Under the pieces are notes generated by a model that saw nothing but the letters and a program-made list of their open reading frames with translations, was not told where the DNA came from and did not search any database. A stretch of 64,000 bases of DNA from Anaerolineaceae bacterium (GTDB lineage Bacteria; Chloroflexota; Anaerolineae; Aggregatilineales; Phototrophicaceae): positions 1,039,709 to 1,103,708 of the forward strand of contig PABP01000038.1 of assembly GCA_002699585.1 (NCBI GenBank). Direction: 5' to 3'. Positions 17,720-27,026 of this stretch are shown here, in pieces. Both the position numbers and the translations under genes were made by a program. Positions within the stretch are counted from its first letter, which is position 1. Every line of letters starts with the position of its first letter.

Positions 17720-18466
17720 ATGCCTGATGCCAGCAGTGATTATTTAGCCTTCGCCATTGAGCAGCTTCGTAACATTCAGCAGGAATCGACGGGGACGATA
17801 CATCAGGCGGCGCACGTTGTCGCCGATGCCCTGGAAGATGGTCATCTGCTGTACCTGTTCGGCAGTGGGCACTCCGGGTTGGCAGCCAAAGAAGCGCATG
17901 GACGAGCAGGCGGACTGGTCCCGGCAATCTTCATCGAAGATGTGATGGACGGCGACGCCGAGCGCGTCGAAGGCATGGCGCGGCTCATCCTGGGGCGCTA
18001 TGGTCTGGAAGCAGGCGACGTGCTGATCGTAATTTCCAATTCGGGCATCAATGCCATTCCAGTGGAGATGGCACAGATCGCCCACAGCAAGGGCGTGACC
18101 AGCGTGGCCATTACCTCGGTCGCGCATAGCAGCGCTGTTGCAGCACGGCACAGCAGTGGTCAAAAGCTGTACGAAGCTGCCGACATCGTCATCGACACGC
18201 ACAGCCCGCGCGGCGATACGGTATTGCCTGTCGCAGGCAGCCCCTTCCGCACAGGTTCAACATCCAGTTTGGCCAGCATTGCTATCGTGCAGTCGATTGT
18301 CGTGCAGACAGTCGCCCTCCTGACTGAGCGCGGCATCACGCCGCCCATTTTCGTCAGCGCCAACGTGCCCGAAGGCAAAGATCACAATCATGCGATGATG
18401 GCTCAATATCAGAAGCGGCTGGCACGCTATCAGATCCCGCTGACGTGGGAAGAAGAGAAGAAATAA
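17720..18466 (+). CDS. SIS-domain sugar-phosphate-binding protein (UPF0309-like)
   Basis: 248 aa. Seen: LYLFGSGHSGLAAKEAHGRA (sugar-phosphate loop) and VLIVISNSGINAIPVEMAQ, the two SIS hallmark stretches. Known SIS proteins isomerise or bind phosphosugars. The neighbours nagA and namZ point to amino-sugar or muramic acid metabolism. Start ATG 17720 has AGGATGG six bases upstream; ATG 17711 and 17654 are also in frame. It is followed by a palindromic repeat and nagA, and may be co-transcribed with it. Confidence 0.85.
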   Translation: MPDASSDYLAFAIEQLRNIQQESTGTIHQAAHVVADALEDGHLLYLFGSGHSGLAAKEAHGRAGGLVPAIFIEDVMDGDAERVEGMARLILGRYGLEAGDVLIVISNSGINAIPVEMAQIAHSKGVTSVAITSVAHSSAVAARHSSGQKLYEAADIVIDTHSPRGDTVLPVAGSPFRTGSTSSLASIAIVQSIVVQTVALLTERGITPPIFVSANVPEGKDHNHAMMAQYQKRLARYQIPLTWEEEKK

Positions 18467-18502
18467 GCAGGCTTGGTCCGGGAACTGCATGGTTCGTGAA
18501 TT

Positions 18503-18615
18503 AGACCCCACCCATAAATCCCCTCCCCATGAGGTGAGGGGACTTATGCCTGCCGTCAAATGGCTTTGAAAGGCATCCTTCCACCTCACGGGGGAAGGAC
18601 CGAGGATAGGGGTCT
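18503..18615 (-). repeat. Dispersed palindromic repeat, copy A (inverted)
   Basis: 113-bp element bounded by AGACCCCA and GGGGTCT, with two internal hairpins: CCCCTCCCC...GAGGGG and CTTCC...GGGGGAAGG. It is the reverse complement of copy B (19897-20007) and of copy C (47509-47621). It carries no gene. It sits between the SIS gene and nagA. Confidence 0.85.
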
Positions 18616-18677
18616 GAATGCAACAGATTACCAATCCCACAACTCAAGGAATAACTCGTATTCCAAAGGATAAAGAT

Positions 18678-19847
18678 ATGCAAACGCTGATTACCAATGC
18701 TCGCATCATGGCCCCGACGATGGTCTATGAATCCGGTTGGCTGTTGTATGACGGGCGAAAGATCGTTTCTCTGGGTGCAGACCCGGCACCGACTGTCGAA
18801 GACGCTACGATTATCGATGCCAGCGGCCTGACGCTGCTGCCCGGTTTTGTCGATGTGCATGTTCATGGTGCTGTCGGCCACGAAGCGATGGATAACAACC
18901 CAGATGCCCTGCGTGGTATGGCCAAGTTCTATGCGCAGCATGGCGTCACCAGCTTTTTGCCGACCACCTGGACCGAATCGCGCGAGAAAACCATGGGCAC
19001 GCTGGAATTGGTCTCGGAAATGGTCGGTCCGCAGCCAGAGGGCGCGACGATTTTGGGCGTGCATCTGGAAGGGCCCTATCTTGATGCCGCCAAGCGCGGC
19101 GCCCAGCGTGAAGATTACGTCCGGCGGGCGGGACGCGACGAAGCCCTGGCATTCCTGGATGCGGGCGTGATTCGGCTGCTGGCAATGGCCCCAGAGTACG
19201 AAGAAAATTGGTGGTTAATCGAAGAATGCCGCAAGCGTGGCGTGACCGTCTCGGCGGCGCATAGTTCAGCCACACATGACCAGATGCAGCATGGCATCGA
19301 CCTGGGCATCACCCAATCGACGCATACCTATAACGCCATGACCGGACTGCATCACCGTGAACCGGGCGGCCTGGGTGCCGTCATGACGCGCGATGAAGTC
19401 GCCTGTGAACTGATCGCCGATAATATCCATGTGCATCCAACTGCCATGAAAATTCTGTACAAGAACAAAGGGCCGGAAGGCATCATTCTGATTAGTGATG
19501 CCATCCGTGCGGCGGGGATGCCTGATGGCGAGTACCGTGTCGATGATGATCGCATGGTGGTCGTCAAAGAGGGCATTGTGCTGCTACCAAGCGGATCGCT
19601 GGCGGGGAGTACGCTGACGATGGAACGGGCACTGCGTAATTTCATGGCGGCGACAGGCGAATCGCTGGAAATGTTGTGGCCGTGTGCAACCCTCAACGGG
19701 GCGCGGTCGGCGGGTGTGGCTGGCGAGCGCGGCAGCCTTGAAAAAGGCAAATTAGCCGATCTGGTGCTGGTCGATGACGACATCAACGTACAGATGACCA
19801 TCGCCGAGGGCACGATTGTCTATCAAAATGAGGGATTTGGTGGGTAA
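18678..19847 (+). CDS. nagA: N-acetylglucosamine-6-phosphate deacetylase
   Basis: 389 aa, amidohydrolase fold. Seen: LPGFVDVHVHGAVGHEAMD (metal HxH), GVHLEGPYLDAAKRGAQ (Glu ligand), VSAAHSSAT and STHTYNAMTGLHHREPG (metal His), LISDAIRAAGMPDG with the catalytic Asp. It hydrolyses GlcNAc-6-P to GlcN-6-P and acetate in cell-wall sugar recycling. ATG 18678 is preceded by AAAGGA; the frame extends upstream to 18618 but that part overlaps repeat A's edge. Flanked on both sides by inverted copies of the same repeat. Confidence 0.95.
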   Translation: MQTLITNARIMAPTMVYESGWLLYDGRKIVSLGADPAPTVEDATIIDASGLTLLPGFVDVHVHGAVGHEAMDNNPDALRGMAKFYAQHGVTSFLPTTWTESREKTMGTLELVSEMVGPQPEGATILGVHLEGPYLDAAKRGAQREDYVRRAGRDEALAFLDAGVIRLLAMAPEYEENWWLIEECRKRGVTVSAAHSSATHDQMQHGIDLGITQSTHTYNAMTGLHHREPGGLGAVMTRDEVACELIADNIHVHPTAMKILYKNKGPEGIILISDAIRAAGMPDGEYRVDDDRMVVVKEGIVLLPSGSLAGSTLTMERALRNFMAATGESLEMLWPCATLNGARSAGVAGERGSLEKGKLADLVLVDDDINVQMTIAEGTIVYQNEGFGG

Positions 19848-19896
19848 TTAACGAGAGTTTCAACCAATAGGCCCAGTTTAGCAAATCTGTCTCCTC

Positions 19897-20007
19897 AGAC
19901 CCCCATCCTCAGTCCTTCCCCCGAAGGAGGAAGGATGCCTTTCATGCGACCAATTTCGTATAAAAAAGTCCCCTCTCCTTCGGGGAGGGGATTCAGGGGT
20001 GGGGTCT
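19897..20007 (+). repeat. Dispersed palindromic repeat, copy B
   Basis: 111 bp from AGACCCCCATCC to GGGTGGGGTCT. Internal hairpins CCTTCCCCCGAAGGAGGAAGG and CCCCTCTCC..GGGGAGGGG. It lies between the convergent nagA and namZ ends, 7 bp from the namZ stop, and may double as a terminator. Confidence 0.88.
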
Positions 20008-20013
20008 GATCCC

Positions 20014-21177
20014 TCAATCGTAAAGCAAATACGAGGCGCGTTTGGCCCGGAATGCCTCACAGAAGGCGGGCCAGTCAGCGGTGATGGCCTTGATGGGTTC
20101 GCCTGCATCAATCTGATGACGGGGCTTGTCGCTGCCTATAAGCTGGTCGAAGTGATAGCTGCTGCCCGCTTCCCAGGCGGTATGCCAGGAAAAATTGTCC
20201 GGGTACATCTGGCGGATGGTCCAGATGACGGTTAACCAGGCAATAATCGGCTGGTAGACATTGGCGTTGATGATATGCGCCTGGATGCCATAACAGCGCT
20301 CACCTTTGTATTTGCTGTCGGTCGGCTGGAAAGCATGTGGCCTGAAGACCACCCCATCAATGTGGCTGGCATTGAGCGCGTCAGCCAATTCTTCCCCATC
20401 GATATAGGGTGCGCCGACAATTTCAAACGGTAGCGCTGTCCCCCGCCCCTCGGATAAATCCGTGCCTTCGATGAGGCAAGACCCCGGATACTGCATCACG
20501 GTACCGAAGTGCGGCATTCCTGGAGAAGACGTCACAAAGGGCAATCCGGTATCCGGCCAGCGCGACTGCCGCCGCCATCCCTGGCAGCGCACGATGGTCA
20601 ACGCAGCCGGCGTCGGGTTCCATTCCCGGTTGACCAGATGGGCCAATTCACCAACCGTCATGCCATGCTGAATTGGAATATTGTAGCGCCCAACAAACGA
20701 GGCAAATTCGGGTTCCAGTGGTGGGCCAGCGACGACATCGCCCAGTGGATTGGGCCGATCCAAAATCATAACTGGCAGTCCTGCTTCGCCGCAGGCTTCC
20801 ATGATGTAGGAAATGGTCCAGATATAGGTATAGAAGCGCACGCCCACATCTTGAATATCGCAGATAAGCACATCCAGGTCGCTGAGCATATCGGGTGTCG
20901 GACGGAAAGAGTCGCCATAGAGACTATAAATGGGCGCACCCGTATGACGATCTACCGAATGGCCGACATGGGTGGCATCGGCTTCTGCTGCCGCGAAGCC
21001 GTGTTCCGGGCCAAAGAGCGCTGCCAACTGCACATCGGGCGCATGACGTAAAATATCATATGTCCTGACTAAGTTTTGATCGACCGCGCTGGGATTGGTC
21101 ATCAGCCCCACGCGCTGGCCTGCCAACGGCGCAAACCTCTCATTGCGCAAGCGGTCGATGCCTGCTGTCACAATCAC
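20014..21177 (-). CDS. namZ: NamZ-like exo-beta-N-acetylmuramidase (DUF1343)
   Basis: 387 aa. Family motifs: GLMTNPSAVD, LFGPEHGF, CDIQDVGVRFYTYIWT, ILDRPNPLGD and EGTDLSEGRGT. Characterised NamZ releases terminal MurNAc from peptidoglycan fragments. No signal peptide is obvious at the N terminus (MIVTAGIDRL), so it may act in the cytoplasm on imported fragments. It neighbours nagA and a SIS protein, consistent with wall recycling. Confidence 0.88.
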   Translation of the reverse strand: MIVTAGIDRLRNERFAPLAGQRVGLMTNPSAVDQNLVRTYDILRHAPDVQLAALFGPEHGFAAAEADATHVGHSVDRHTGAPIYSLYGDSFRPTPDMLSDLDVLICDIQDVGVRFYTYIWTISYIMEACGEAGLPVMILDRPNPLGDVVAGPPLEPEFASFVGRYNIPIQHGMTVGELAHLVNREWNPTPAALTIVRCQGWRRQSRWPDTGLPFVTSSPGMPHFGTVMQYPGSCLIEGTDLSEGRGTALPFEIVGAPYIDGEELADALNASHIDGVVFRPHAFQPTDSKYKGERCYGIQAHIINANVYQPIIAWLTVIWTIRQMYPDNFSWHTAWEAGSSYHFDQLIGSDKPRHQIDAGEPIKAITADWPAFCEAFRAKRASYLLYD

Positions 21178-21225
21178 GTACTATCGTGTCCTATTCGCTA
21201 TGATTTTTGGCTTCTGTGTAAGAGA

Positions 21226-22290
21226 CTACCCATTATAACGCTCATAGCCTGTCAGGTCACAGCCCGATGCCAACGTGCCGGACTGACTGGCGATCTTGTG
21301 GCGGCAGGCATCTACGGCCTCGACCCCGTCGATGACCGTCATGGATAGGTCAAACTGCTGTTCCTCACCCGGTTGCAGCATCACCAGCCGACCGGATTCA
21401 CGGGCAGCATTTTGCCCTTCAGGAATGCAATTACCGGGTTCGATGCCGTTGACATAAATACCCTGGCGCGTGTTCTTCCACTGGCTAAGATAAGGCAAGC
21501 CCTTCACATCCCAACTGAATTGCAGGCCAAAATCGGCATTGAGCAGGGCCGCACGGGCTGTCCCGGTGCCATCATCAAGCACATGATGGAAAAATACCTG
21601 CTCCTGATAACCCGCTGAAGCTGCTTCGTAATGTGCCCAGCTTGCCGCGCTGGATAGGGCGACGTCATCACGCGGGTAAATTTCACTGTTGACGACTAGT
21701 TCCGTGCCCTGCTGCACCAGCGGATAACCCAGATTGCAGTGATAGAGCAGCATAAAGGGCGACGGCTCGTCGCTGAGGTTGAGCACCGTGTCACGGATGC
21801 GAATCGTCGGCTGTTTGAGATAGAGCGAGATTTTGCGCGACAGGTGCAACTGCTCCCCAAACAAACGCGACTGCTGGACGGTCGTCACCAGATTGATGCG
21901 CTCGGCAGCGCCATCGAAGTAGATATGCGGCGCGGTCGCCCGCAGGCGGGTGTAGTTGCCATGCACATCACGATCTTCTTCCGGTGGACCTGCATGGGTG
22001 AGGCCGCAGGTTGTTAAGAGGCCGCCATTGAACAGGCTCAGCCAACTCTGGCCATAATCCGGCAGGTGCGGCGACCCGGGGGCGACCCAGGTCAGGGGCA
22101 TGCCCTTATAGCGCGCCAGCCAGATGTCCATTCCGCGATCCGGCAGCAGGGTCACATCCAGGCCACTGGGACTATAGCCCTGAATGATGCGTGACCCATT
22201 GGCCAAAGTGGATTCTCTAAAATCCGCGAACTGCCGCCAGTCCAGACTGTGGCTATCCAGCGCATCGCGGTTGAGCCAGGGGTTGGCCAT
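21226..22290 (-). CDS. DUF4432 / aldose-1-epimerase-like protein
   Basis: 354 aa. Seen: GLDVTLLPDRGMDIWLARYK, GGLLTTCGLTHAGPP, LLYHCNLGYPLV and VNGIEPGNCIPEGQ, the conserved stretches of DUF4432, a galactose-mutarotase-fold family. Likely a sugar-binding mutarotase-like enzyme; the substrate is unknown. It lies 48 bp upstream of namZ on the same strand and is probably co-transcribed. Confidence 0.8.
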   Translation of the reverse strand: MANPWLNRDALDSHSLDWRQFADFRESTLANGSRIIQGYSPSGLDVTLLPDRGMDIWLARYKGMPLTWVAPGSPHLPDYGQSWLSLFNGGLLTTCGLTHAGPPEEDRDVHGNYTRLRATAPHIYFDGAAERINLVTTVQQSRLFGEQLHLSRKISLYLKQPTIRIRDTVLNLSDEPSPFMLLYHCNLGYPLVQQGTELVVNSEIYPRDDVALSSAASWAHYEAASAGYQEQVFFHHVLDDGTGTARAALLNADFGLQFSWDVKGLPYLSQWKNTRQGIYVNGIEPGNCIPEGQNAARESGRLVMLQPGEEQQFDLSMTVIDGVEAVDACRHKIASQSGTLASGCDLTGYERYNG

Positions 22291-22484
22291 ACTGACGACC
22301 TCCTATGTCATATCGATACAACGGCGACTATTATTTACGCATATCATTTTAGCGCATTCAGGCCGATGTTCCCCTAAATGGCATCAGCCGACTCCCTGGC
22401 CGAATTCAGTCCATTGGGGTCGCTGAGGAGGCCCGGACAGGGTAATATCGGTAATATAGGACTTTGATTATAGGAGCCATATTG

Positions 22485-23468
22485 ATGGAATATAGAAAAT
22501 TAGGCAGCACTGGATACGAAGTTTCAGCCATTAGCTTCGGCGCGTGGGCGATTGGTGGCAGTTGGGGCGACGTCGATGATGATGAATCGCTGCGCGCCTT
22601 GCATACCGCCATTGATAAAGGCGTCAATTTCATCGATACCGCTGATGTGTATGGCGATGGCCGCAGTGAGCGCCTCATCAGCCAGGTGCTAAAAGACCGT
22701 TCGGAAGACATCGTTGTCGCCACCAAAGCGGGGCGTCGGCTGAACCCGCATGTGGCCGAAGGTTACAACCGCGAGAATCTGACGGCGTTCATCGAGCGCA
22801 GCCTGAAAAACCTGGATGTGGACGCGCTGGACATCGTGCAACTGCACTGCCCACCCACCGATGTCTACTACATGCCGGACGTCTTCCGTGTGCTAGATGA
22901 TCTCAAGCAGCAGGGCAAGATCAAGCATTACGGCGTGAGTGTGGAAAAAGTTGAAGAAGCCATTAAGGCCATCCAGTATCCCGGCGTGGAAACGGTGCAG
23001 ATCATCTTCAACATGTTCCGCCAACGTCCCTCAGAGATGTTCTTCGACCTGGCTAAAAAACATGACATTGGCATTTTGGCGCGGGTGCCGCTTTCCAGCG
23101 GGATGCTCACGGGCAAAATGACGCGCAAAACCGAGTTCGCTGATGACGATCATCGCAAATACAACCGCCAGGGCGAAGCCTTCGACAAAGGCGAGACCTT
23201 CTCCGGGTTGGATTACAATACAGGACTGGATGCCGTTGACGAAATCAAGAAGCTGAAGCCCGATAACGCGACCATGGCCCAGTTCGCCCTGCGCTGGATT
23301 CTGATGTTCGATGCCGTCACCTGCGCCATTCCAGGGGCCAAGAATCCACAGCAGGCCACAGATAATGCCGCCGCTGCCGATCTACCGCCGCTTTCCGACG
23401 AAACCATGCAGCGCATCAAGGCCATTTATGACGAATACGCCCGCGAGCAAGTTCATCATTTGTGGTAA
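22485..23468 (+). CDS. Aldo/keto reductase
   Basis: 327 aa. Catalytic tetrad visible: D in FIDTADVYGDGRSE with Tyr, K in VVATKAG, H in VQLHCPP. NADPH-binding C-terminal AIPGAKNPQQATDN. TIM-barrel oxidoreductase of unknown carbonyl substrate. Start ATG 22485 has AGGAG eight bases upstream; a longer in-frame start at 22464 lacks one. Confidence 0.93.
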   Translation: MEYRKLGSTGYEVSAISFGAWAIGGSWGDVDDDESLRALHTAIDKGVNFIDTADVYGDGRSERLISQVLKDRSEDIVVATKAGRRLNPHVAEGYNRENLTAFIERSLKNLDVDALDIVQLHCPPTDVYYMPDVFRVLDDLKQQGKIKHYGVSVEKVEEAIKAIQYPGVETVQIIFNMFRQRPSEMFFDLAKKHDIGILARVPLSSGMLTGKMTRKTEFADDDHRKYNRQGEAFDKGETFSGLDYNTGLDAVDEIKKLKPDNATMAQFALRWILMFDAVTCAIPGAKNPQQATDNAAAADLPPLSDETMQRIKAIYDEYAREQVHHLW

Positions 23469-23491
23469 ATCGTCGTTGAAATTTAGCATTT

Positions 23492-23534
23492 GGAGAACCC
23501 GTCGTTCATATTGAGCTATGGGTTTTTTGTCTCC
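23492..23534 (+). terminator. Terminator after aldo/keto reductase
   Basis: GGAGAACCC and GGGTTTTTT arms with a TTTTTTG tract, 24 bp after the stop. A second inverted repeat, AGCCCAT/ATGGGCT with inner ATCAT/ATGAT, lies at 23582-23609 in front of the next gene. Confidence 0.65.
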
Positions 23535-23648
23535 AGCAGGTCTAACATGTGCGTTCAAGTGAACTGGCGTAGAATGACCGTAGCCCATCATCCGCATGAT
23601 TTATGGGCTGCTTACGATTGATCCACGCTCAAACGCTCTGGTTGATTC

Positions 23649-24704
23649 ATGGACGTCAGACTGCTCTATTTGCTGCTTTTCCAAATCGCTATCGCATATG
23701 GCATCACCTGGGGACTGCGCCGCTGGGCCAGACGCTTTAACATCATGGATGTACCCAATGCGCGTAGTTCACATAAGCAGGTGACGCCGCGCGGTGGCGG
23801 TACGGCTATCGTGCTGACTGTCATCCTGAGCGTGCTCGGCTTCGCCCTATTCACAGAAAATTCTCTCAGTAGCCAAATGATCGTTTATTTGGTCGGCAGC
23901 GTGTTGATTGCCATCGTCGGCTTTCTGGATGATCTATTATCGCTACCTGCCAAACAGCGCTTTGCCGCTCAGGGGCTGGTCGCGCTGGGGACAGTCGTCC
24001 TGCTGGGTTATCCGACACAATTTAGTTTGCCTCTGCTCGGCACACTGGATGTCGGAATCATCGGCGCGATCATCACTGTGATCTGGATCGTTGGGCTGAT
24101 TAACGCCTATAACTTCATGGATGGCATCGACGGCATTGCTGCTGGGAACGCGGTCATCGTCGGCCTGGGATGGCTGATGCTGTTTGGACTAACATTCACG
24201 CCAGATGCCCATGTCATCGTGTTGGCACTAGGTATCGTTGGCGGCTGTTTAGGATTTTTGGGGCATAATTGGTCGCCAGCACGCATCTTCATGGGCGATG
24301 TCGGCAGCACCTTTTTGGGATATACCTTCGCTGTGCTGCCGCTGTTGATGCCTTCTAATCCAGACTCGCCTGTGTCACCAGCCGCAGCCCTGGTAGCCGC
24401 TGCTTTATTACTGTGGCCCTTCCTCTTCGATACTGTCCTGACGTTCACGCGCCGCCTGCTGCGCGGGGAAAATGTCTTCGCGGCCCATCGACAGCACCTC
24501 TACCAACGGCTGGTCATTGCCGGACTGCCGCACCAGCTCGTCACCAGTGCCTATATGGTGCTGGCGTTGCTAGGAATCGTCTTTGCGAAGGCTTATCTCG
24601 GCGGCAACACGATTGTTTTGTTGGCTCCCTTGTTGGTTGGAGTCGGGCTGATAGGTGTGACCTACCTGATCGCTAAACGCCAGCAAAGAACCCCATCCCT
24701 GTAG
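23649..24704 (+). CDS. WecA/WbpL-like polyprenyl-phosphate sugar-1-phosphate transferase (glycosyltransferase 4)
   Basis: 351 aa, about ten membrane segments. Motifs: DVPNARSSHKQVTPRGGG, GFLDDLLSLP (DDxx), NAYNFMDGIDGIA, ARIFMGDVGSTFLGY and HRQHLYQRL. These fit the WecA/WbpL branch and not MraY. It transfers a UDP-HexNAc-1-P to undecaprenyl phosphate, starting surface-polysaccharide synthesis. It shares this region with an epimerase (25735) that could supply its nucleotide sugar. Confidence 0.93.
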   Translation: MDVRLLYLLLFQIAIAYGITWGLRRWARRFNIMDVPNARSSHKQVTPRGGGTAIVLTVILSVLGFALFTENSLSSQMIVYLVGSVLIAIVGFLDDLLSLPAKQRFAAQGLVALGTVVLLGYPTQFSLPLLGTLDVGIIGAIITVIWIVGLINAYNFMDGIDGIAAGNAVIVGLGWLMLFGLTFTPDAHVIVLALGIVGGCLGFLGHNWSPARIFMGDVGSTFLGYTFAVLPLLMPSNPDSPVSPAAALVAAALLLWPFLFDTVLTFTRRLLRGENVFAAHRQHLYQRLVIAGLPHQLVTSAYMVLALLGIVFAKAYLGGNTIVLLAPLLVGVGLIGVTYLIAKRQQRTPSL

Positions 24705-24795
24705 ACCTATCCAAGCATCATTTTGGTTATAAGCATGTCTTGCGGGGTACAAACGCGGCTGGCTATAGTGGGCGGGTTGGCAAACATACCCCTAT

Positions 24796-25725
24796 ATGAG
24801 GCGAATCGTGGCGAACATCAAAAATGTAGTGATTGTTGGGTTGGGCGCTATCGGCAGCATCTACGCGGTTAAATTATCGCAATTCGACCCGCAGTGTGTA
24901 ACCGTCCTGGTCGATGAAGGCCGTAAGCAACGCTATCAGCGAGAGGGCATTCTCTTCAACGGCGAGCGCTTTGACTTCAACTACCTTACGCCGCAGGACG
25001 TCAAGCAGCCCGCCGACCTCATTTTGATCGCGACCAAGTCACAAGGATTGAGTGAAGCAATTGAGGCCATTGCACCACTTGTCCACGAAGACACAGTCAT
25101 TATTTCACTGCTAAATGGCATTTCCGGCCCAACGGCGCTGGCCGAGCGTTACGGTTGGGAACATGTTCTGTATGCCTTCTTCACCGGGCATGGCAGCACG
25201 CGCGTCGGCAATGCCGTTACCTTCGATGGCGTGGGCACGATTGTCTTCGGTGAGGCCGATAACAGCCACTATAGCGACAAGCTCCAACGCGTCGTCGATT
25301 TATTTGATCAGGCCCATATCGACTATGACATCCCACAGGATATGCTGCTGGCCATGTGGAAAAAGTTCGTCCTGAACGTGGGCGTCAATCAAGCATCGGC
25401 TGTGTTGCACGCCAGCTACGGCGATTTCCAACGCAATCCGCAGGCGCTAGAGGTCGCAACCATGCTGATGCAAGAGGCGATCCATGTAGCTGAAGCGGTC
25501 GGCATCAACCAGACAGAGACGCTCTTGCCCTGGTGCCTGGACTTTATCCAGAACATGCCCTCGGATTTCAAATCGTCCATGTTGCAAGACATTGAAGCAG
25601 GCCGACAGACAGAAATCGACCTGTTTGCGGGTACAGTCTGCGAACTGGGTGACGCCCATCAGGTGGATACGCCCTATAACAGGCTGTTCCTCAAGCTTAT
25701 CCGAGCGCTAGAAAGCGCTGATTAG
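24796..25725 (+). CDS. Ketopantoate reductase family protein (PanE/ApbA)
   Basis: 309 aa. N-terminal Rossmann motif VGLGAIGSIYA, then LILIATKSQGL, SLLNGISG, and the C-terminal helical domain with WKKFVLNVGVNQASAVL containing the family's Lys and Asn. Probably NADPH-dependent 2-dehydropantoate 2-reductase, though family members with other 2-keto substrates exist. Start may be ATG 24796 or GTG 24808, the latter with GAGGCG just upstream. Confidence 0.87.
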   Translation: MRRIVANIKNVVIVGLGAIGSIYAVKLSQFDPQCVTVLVDEGRKQRYQREGILFNGERFDFNYLTPQDVKQPADLILIATKSQGLSEAIEAIAPLVHEDTVIISLLNGISGPTALAERYGWEHVLYAFFTGHGSTRVGNAVTFDGVGTIVFGEADNSHYSDKLQRVVDLFDQAHIDYDIPQDMLLAMWKKFVLNVGVNQASAVLHASYGDFQRNPQALEVATMLMQEAIHVAEAVGINQTETLLPWCLDFIQNMPSDFKSSMLQDIEAGRQTEIDLFAGTVCELGDAHQVDTPYNRLFLKLIRALESAD

Positions 25726-25734
25726 CGTACGAGA

Positions 25735-26727
25735 TTATCTCTCAAACTGGCTAATGACCGTATCGACAGTTTGCGCTAAATCGACGGTAGGCTGCCAGCC
25801 GATGGCATCCTGAATGCGGGTTGTATCCGGTACACGGCGGCGCATGTCTTCAAAACCAGGGGCATAGGCTTGGCCATAGGGCACGAAAACAACTTCTGAG
25901 GGGCTGCCAGTGCGCACTTTGACGAAACGCGCCAAGGCTTCGATGGTGATTTCTTCCGTGCCACCGATGTTATAGACATGATGTTCCAGGTTGGATGTGA
26001 GGGCTAGCTCAGCGACCGCGCGCACCACATCATGGACATCACAGAAACAGCGCGATTGCTGGCCATCACCATAGACCGTGAGCGGTTCATTGGCCACTGC
26101 CTGACGCACAAAACGCGGAATCACCATGCCATAGCGTCCGCTTTGGCGGGGACCGACGGTATTAAAAAAGCGCATGGCGACCGCATCCAGTCCATATTCG
26201 CGCACATAAGCCAGCGTCAGGAATTCATCGACCATCTTGCTGGCGGCGTATCCCCAGCGGCTTTTACTGGTTGGCCCCAGGACGACATCATCTTCTTCCG
26301 CGAAGGGCACTTTGGTACCTTTGCCATAGACCTCGGAAGTACTGGCGACCAAAACACGCGCCCCATAGCGCAAGGCCGCCCGCAAGACGTGATCGGTGCC
26401 CATGACATTGGTTTCGATGGTATGAACCGGACGCTCCACGACGAGCTGCACACCAACTGCCGCCGCCAGATGCACAATAATATCAGCCTGGGACGCCATG
26501 CGGTCGAGCACAACGGCTTCGGTGACATCGGCACGGGCAAAATCAAAATGGGGATTGGTCAGCAAATGGCGGATGTTCTCCAGCGACCCGGTCGATAGGT
26601 TATCGATTACCTCGACGCGGTGGCCCTTGTCAAGCATCAACTCCGCTAGATGCGAGCCGATAAAGCCGGCCCCACCTGTAATCAGGATGGTCTTTTCGCC
26701 GTTGGTTGGCACGTCACTCGTAGTCAT
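25735..26727 (-). CDS. NAD-dependent nucleotide-sugar epimerase/dehydratase (extended SDR)
   Basis: 330 aa. GGAGFIGSHLAELM (NAD fold), DNLSTGS, STSEVYGKGTKVPF and YAASKMVDEFL with the catalytic YxxxK; RFFNTVGPRQSGRYGMVIPR. Resembles UDP-glucose 4-epimerase or UDP-glucuronate decarboxylase-like proteins; exact substrate not clear. ATG 26727 is preceded by GAGGAG. It is convergent with the panE-like gene, with 9 bp between their ends. Confidence 0.9.
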   Translation of the reverse strand: MTTSDVPTNGEKTILITGGAGFIGSHLAELMLDKGHRVEVIDNLSTGSLENIRHLLTNPHFDFARADVTEAVVLDRMASQADIIVHLAAAVGVQLVVERPVHTIETNVMGTDHVLRAALRYGARVLVASTSEVYGKGTKVPFAEEDDVVLGPTSKSRWGYAASKMVDEFLTLAYVREYGLDAVAMRFFNTVGPRQSGRYGMVIPRFVRQAVANEPLTVYGDGQQSRCFCDVHDVVRAVAELALTSNLEHHVYNIGGTEEITIEALARFVKVRTGSPSEVVFVPYGQAYAPGFEDMRRRVPDTTRIQDAIGWQPTVDLAQTVDTVISQFER

Positions 26728-27026
26728 AGTTTTGGTCTCCTCACCGCACGAGAAGCATGCGGGTAATTGGTTAATCATAGCTTAGGACACGCCCATCGGC
26801 GTATCGGTTGCATATTAGCTGCACACATCATGCATCCAAACAGGACGCTGACGAAGCAAATAGGCCGCTTATCATAAACGGTCTGTTGGCGGCTGACCAG
26901 CCAGCAATCCACAAACGAACCTAACGCCTTCCCGACGCCGCCTAGCCCTGGCTAGACGTGCCCCAGGTGCTCTTATATAGTTGTGGCGATCCATCGTGGT
27001 GTCTCATCAGGAGCCAATGCGATCCT

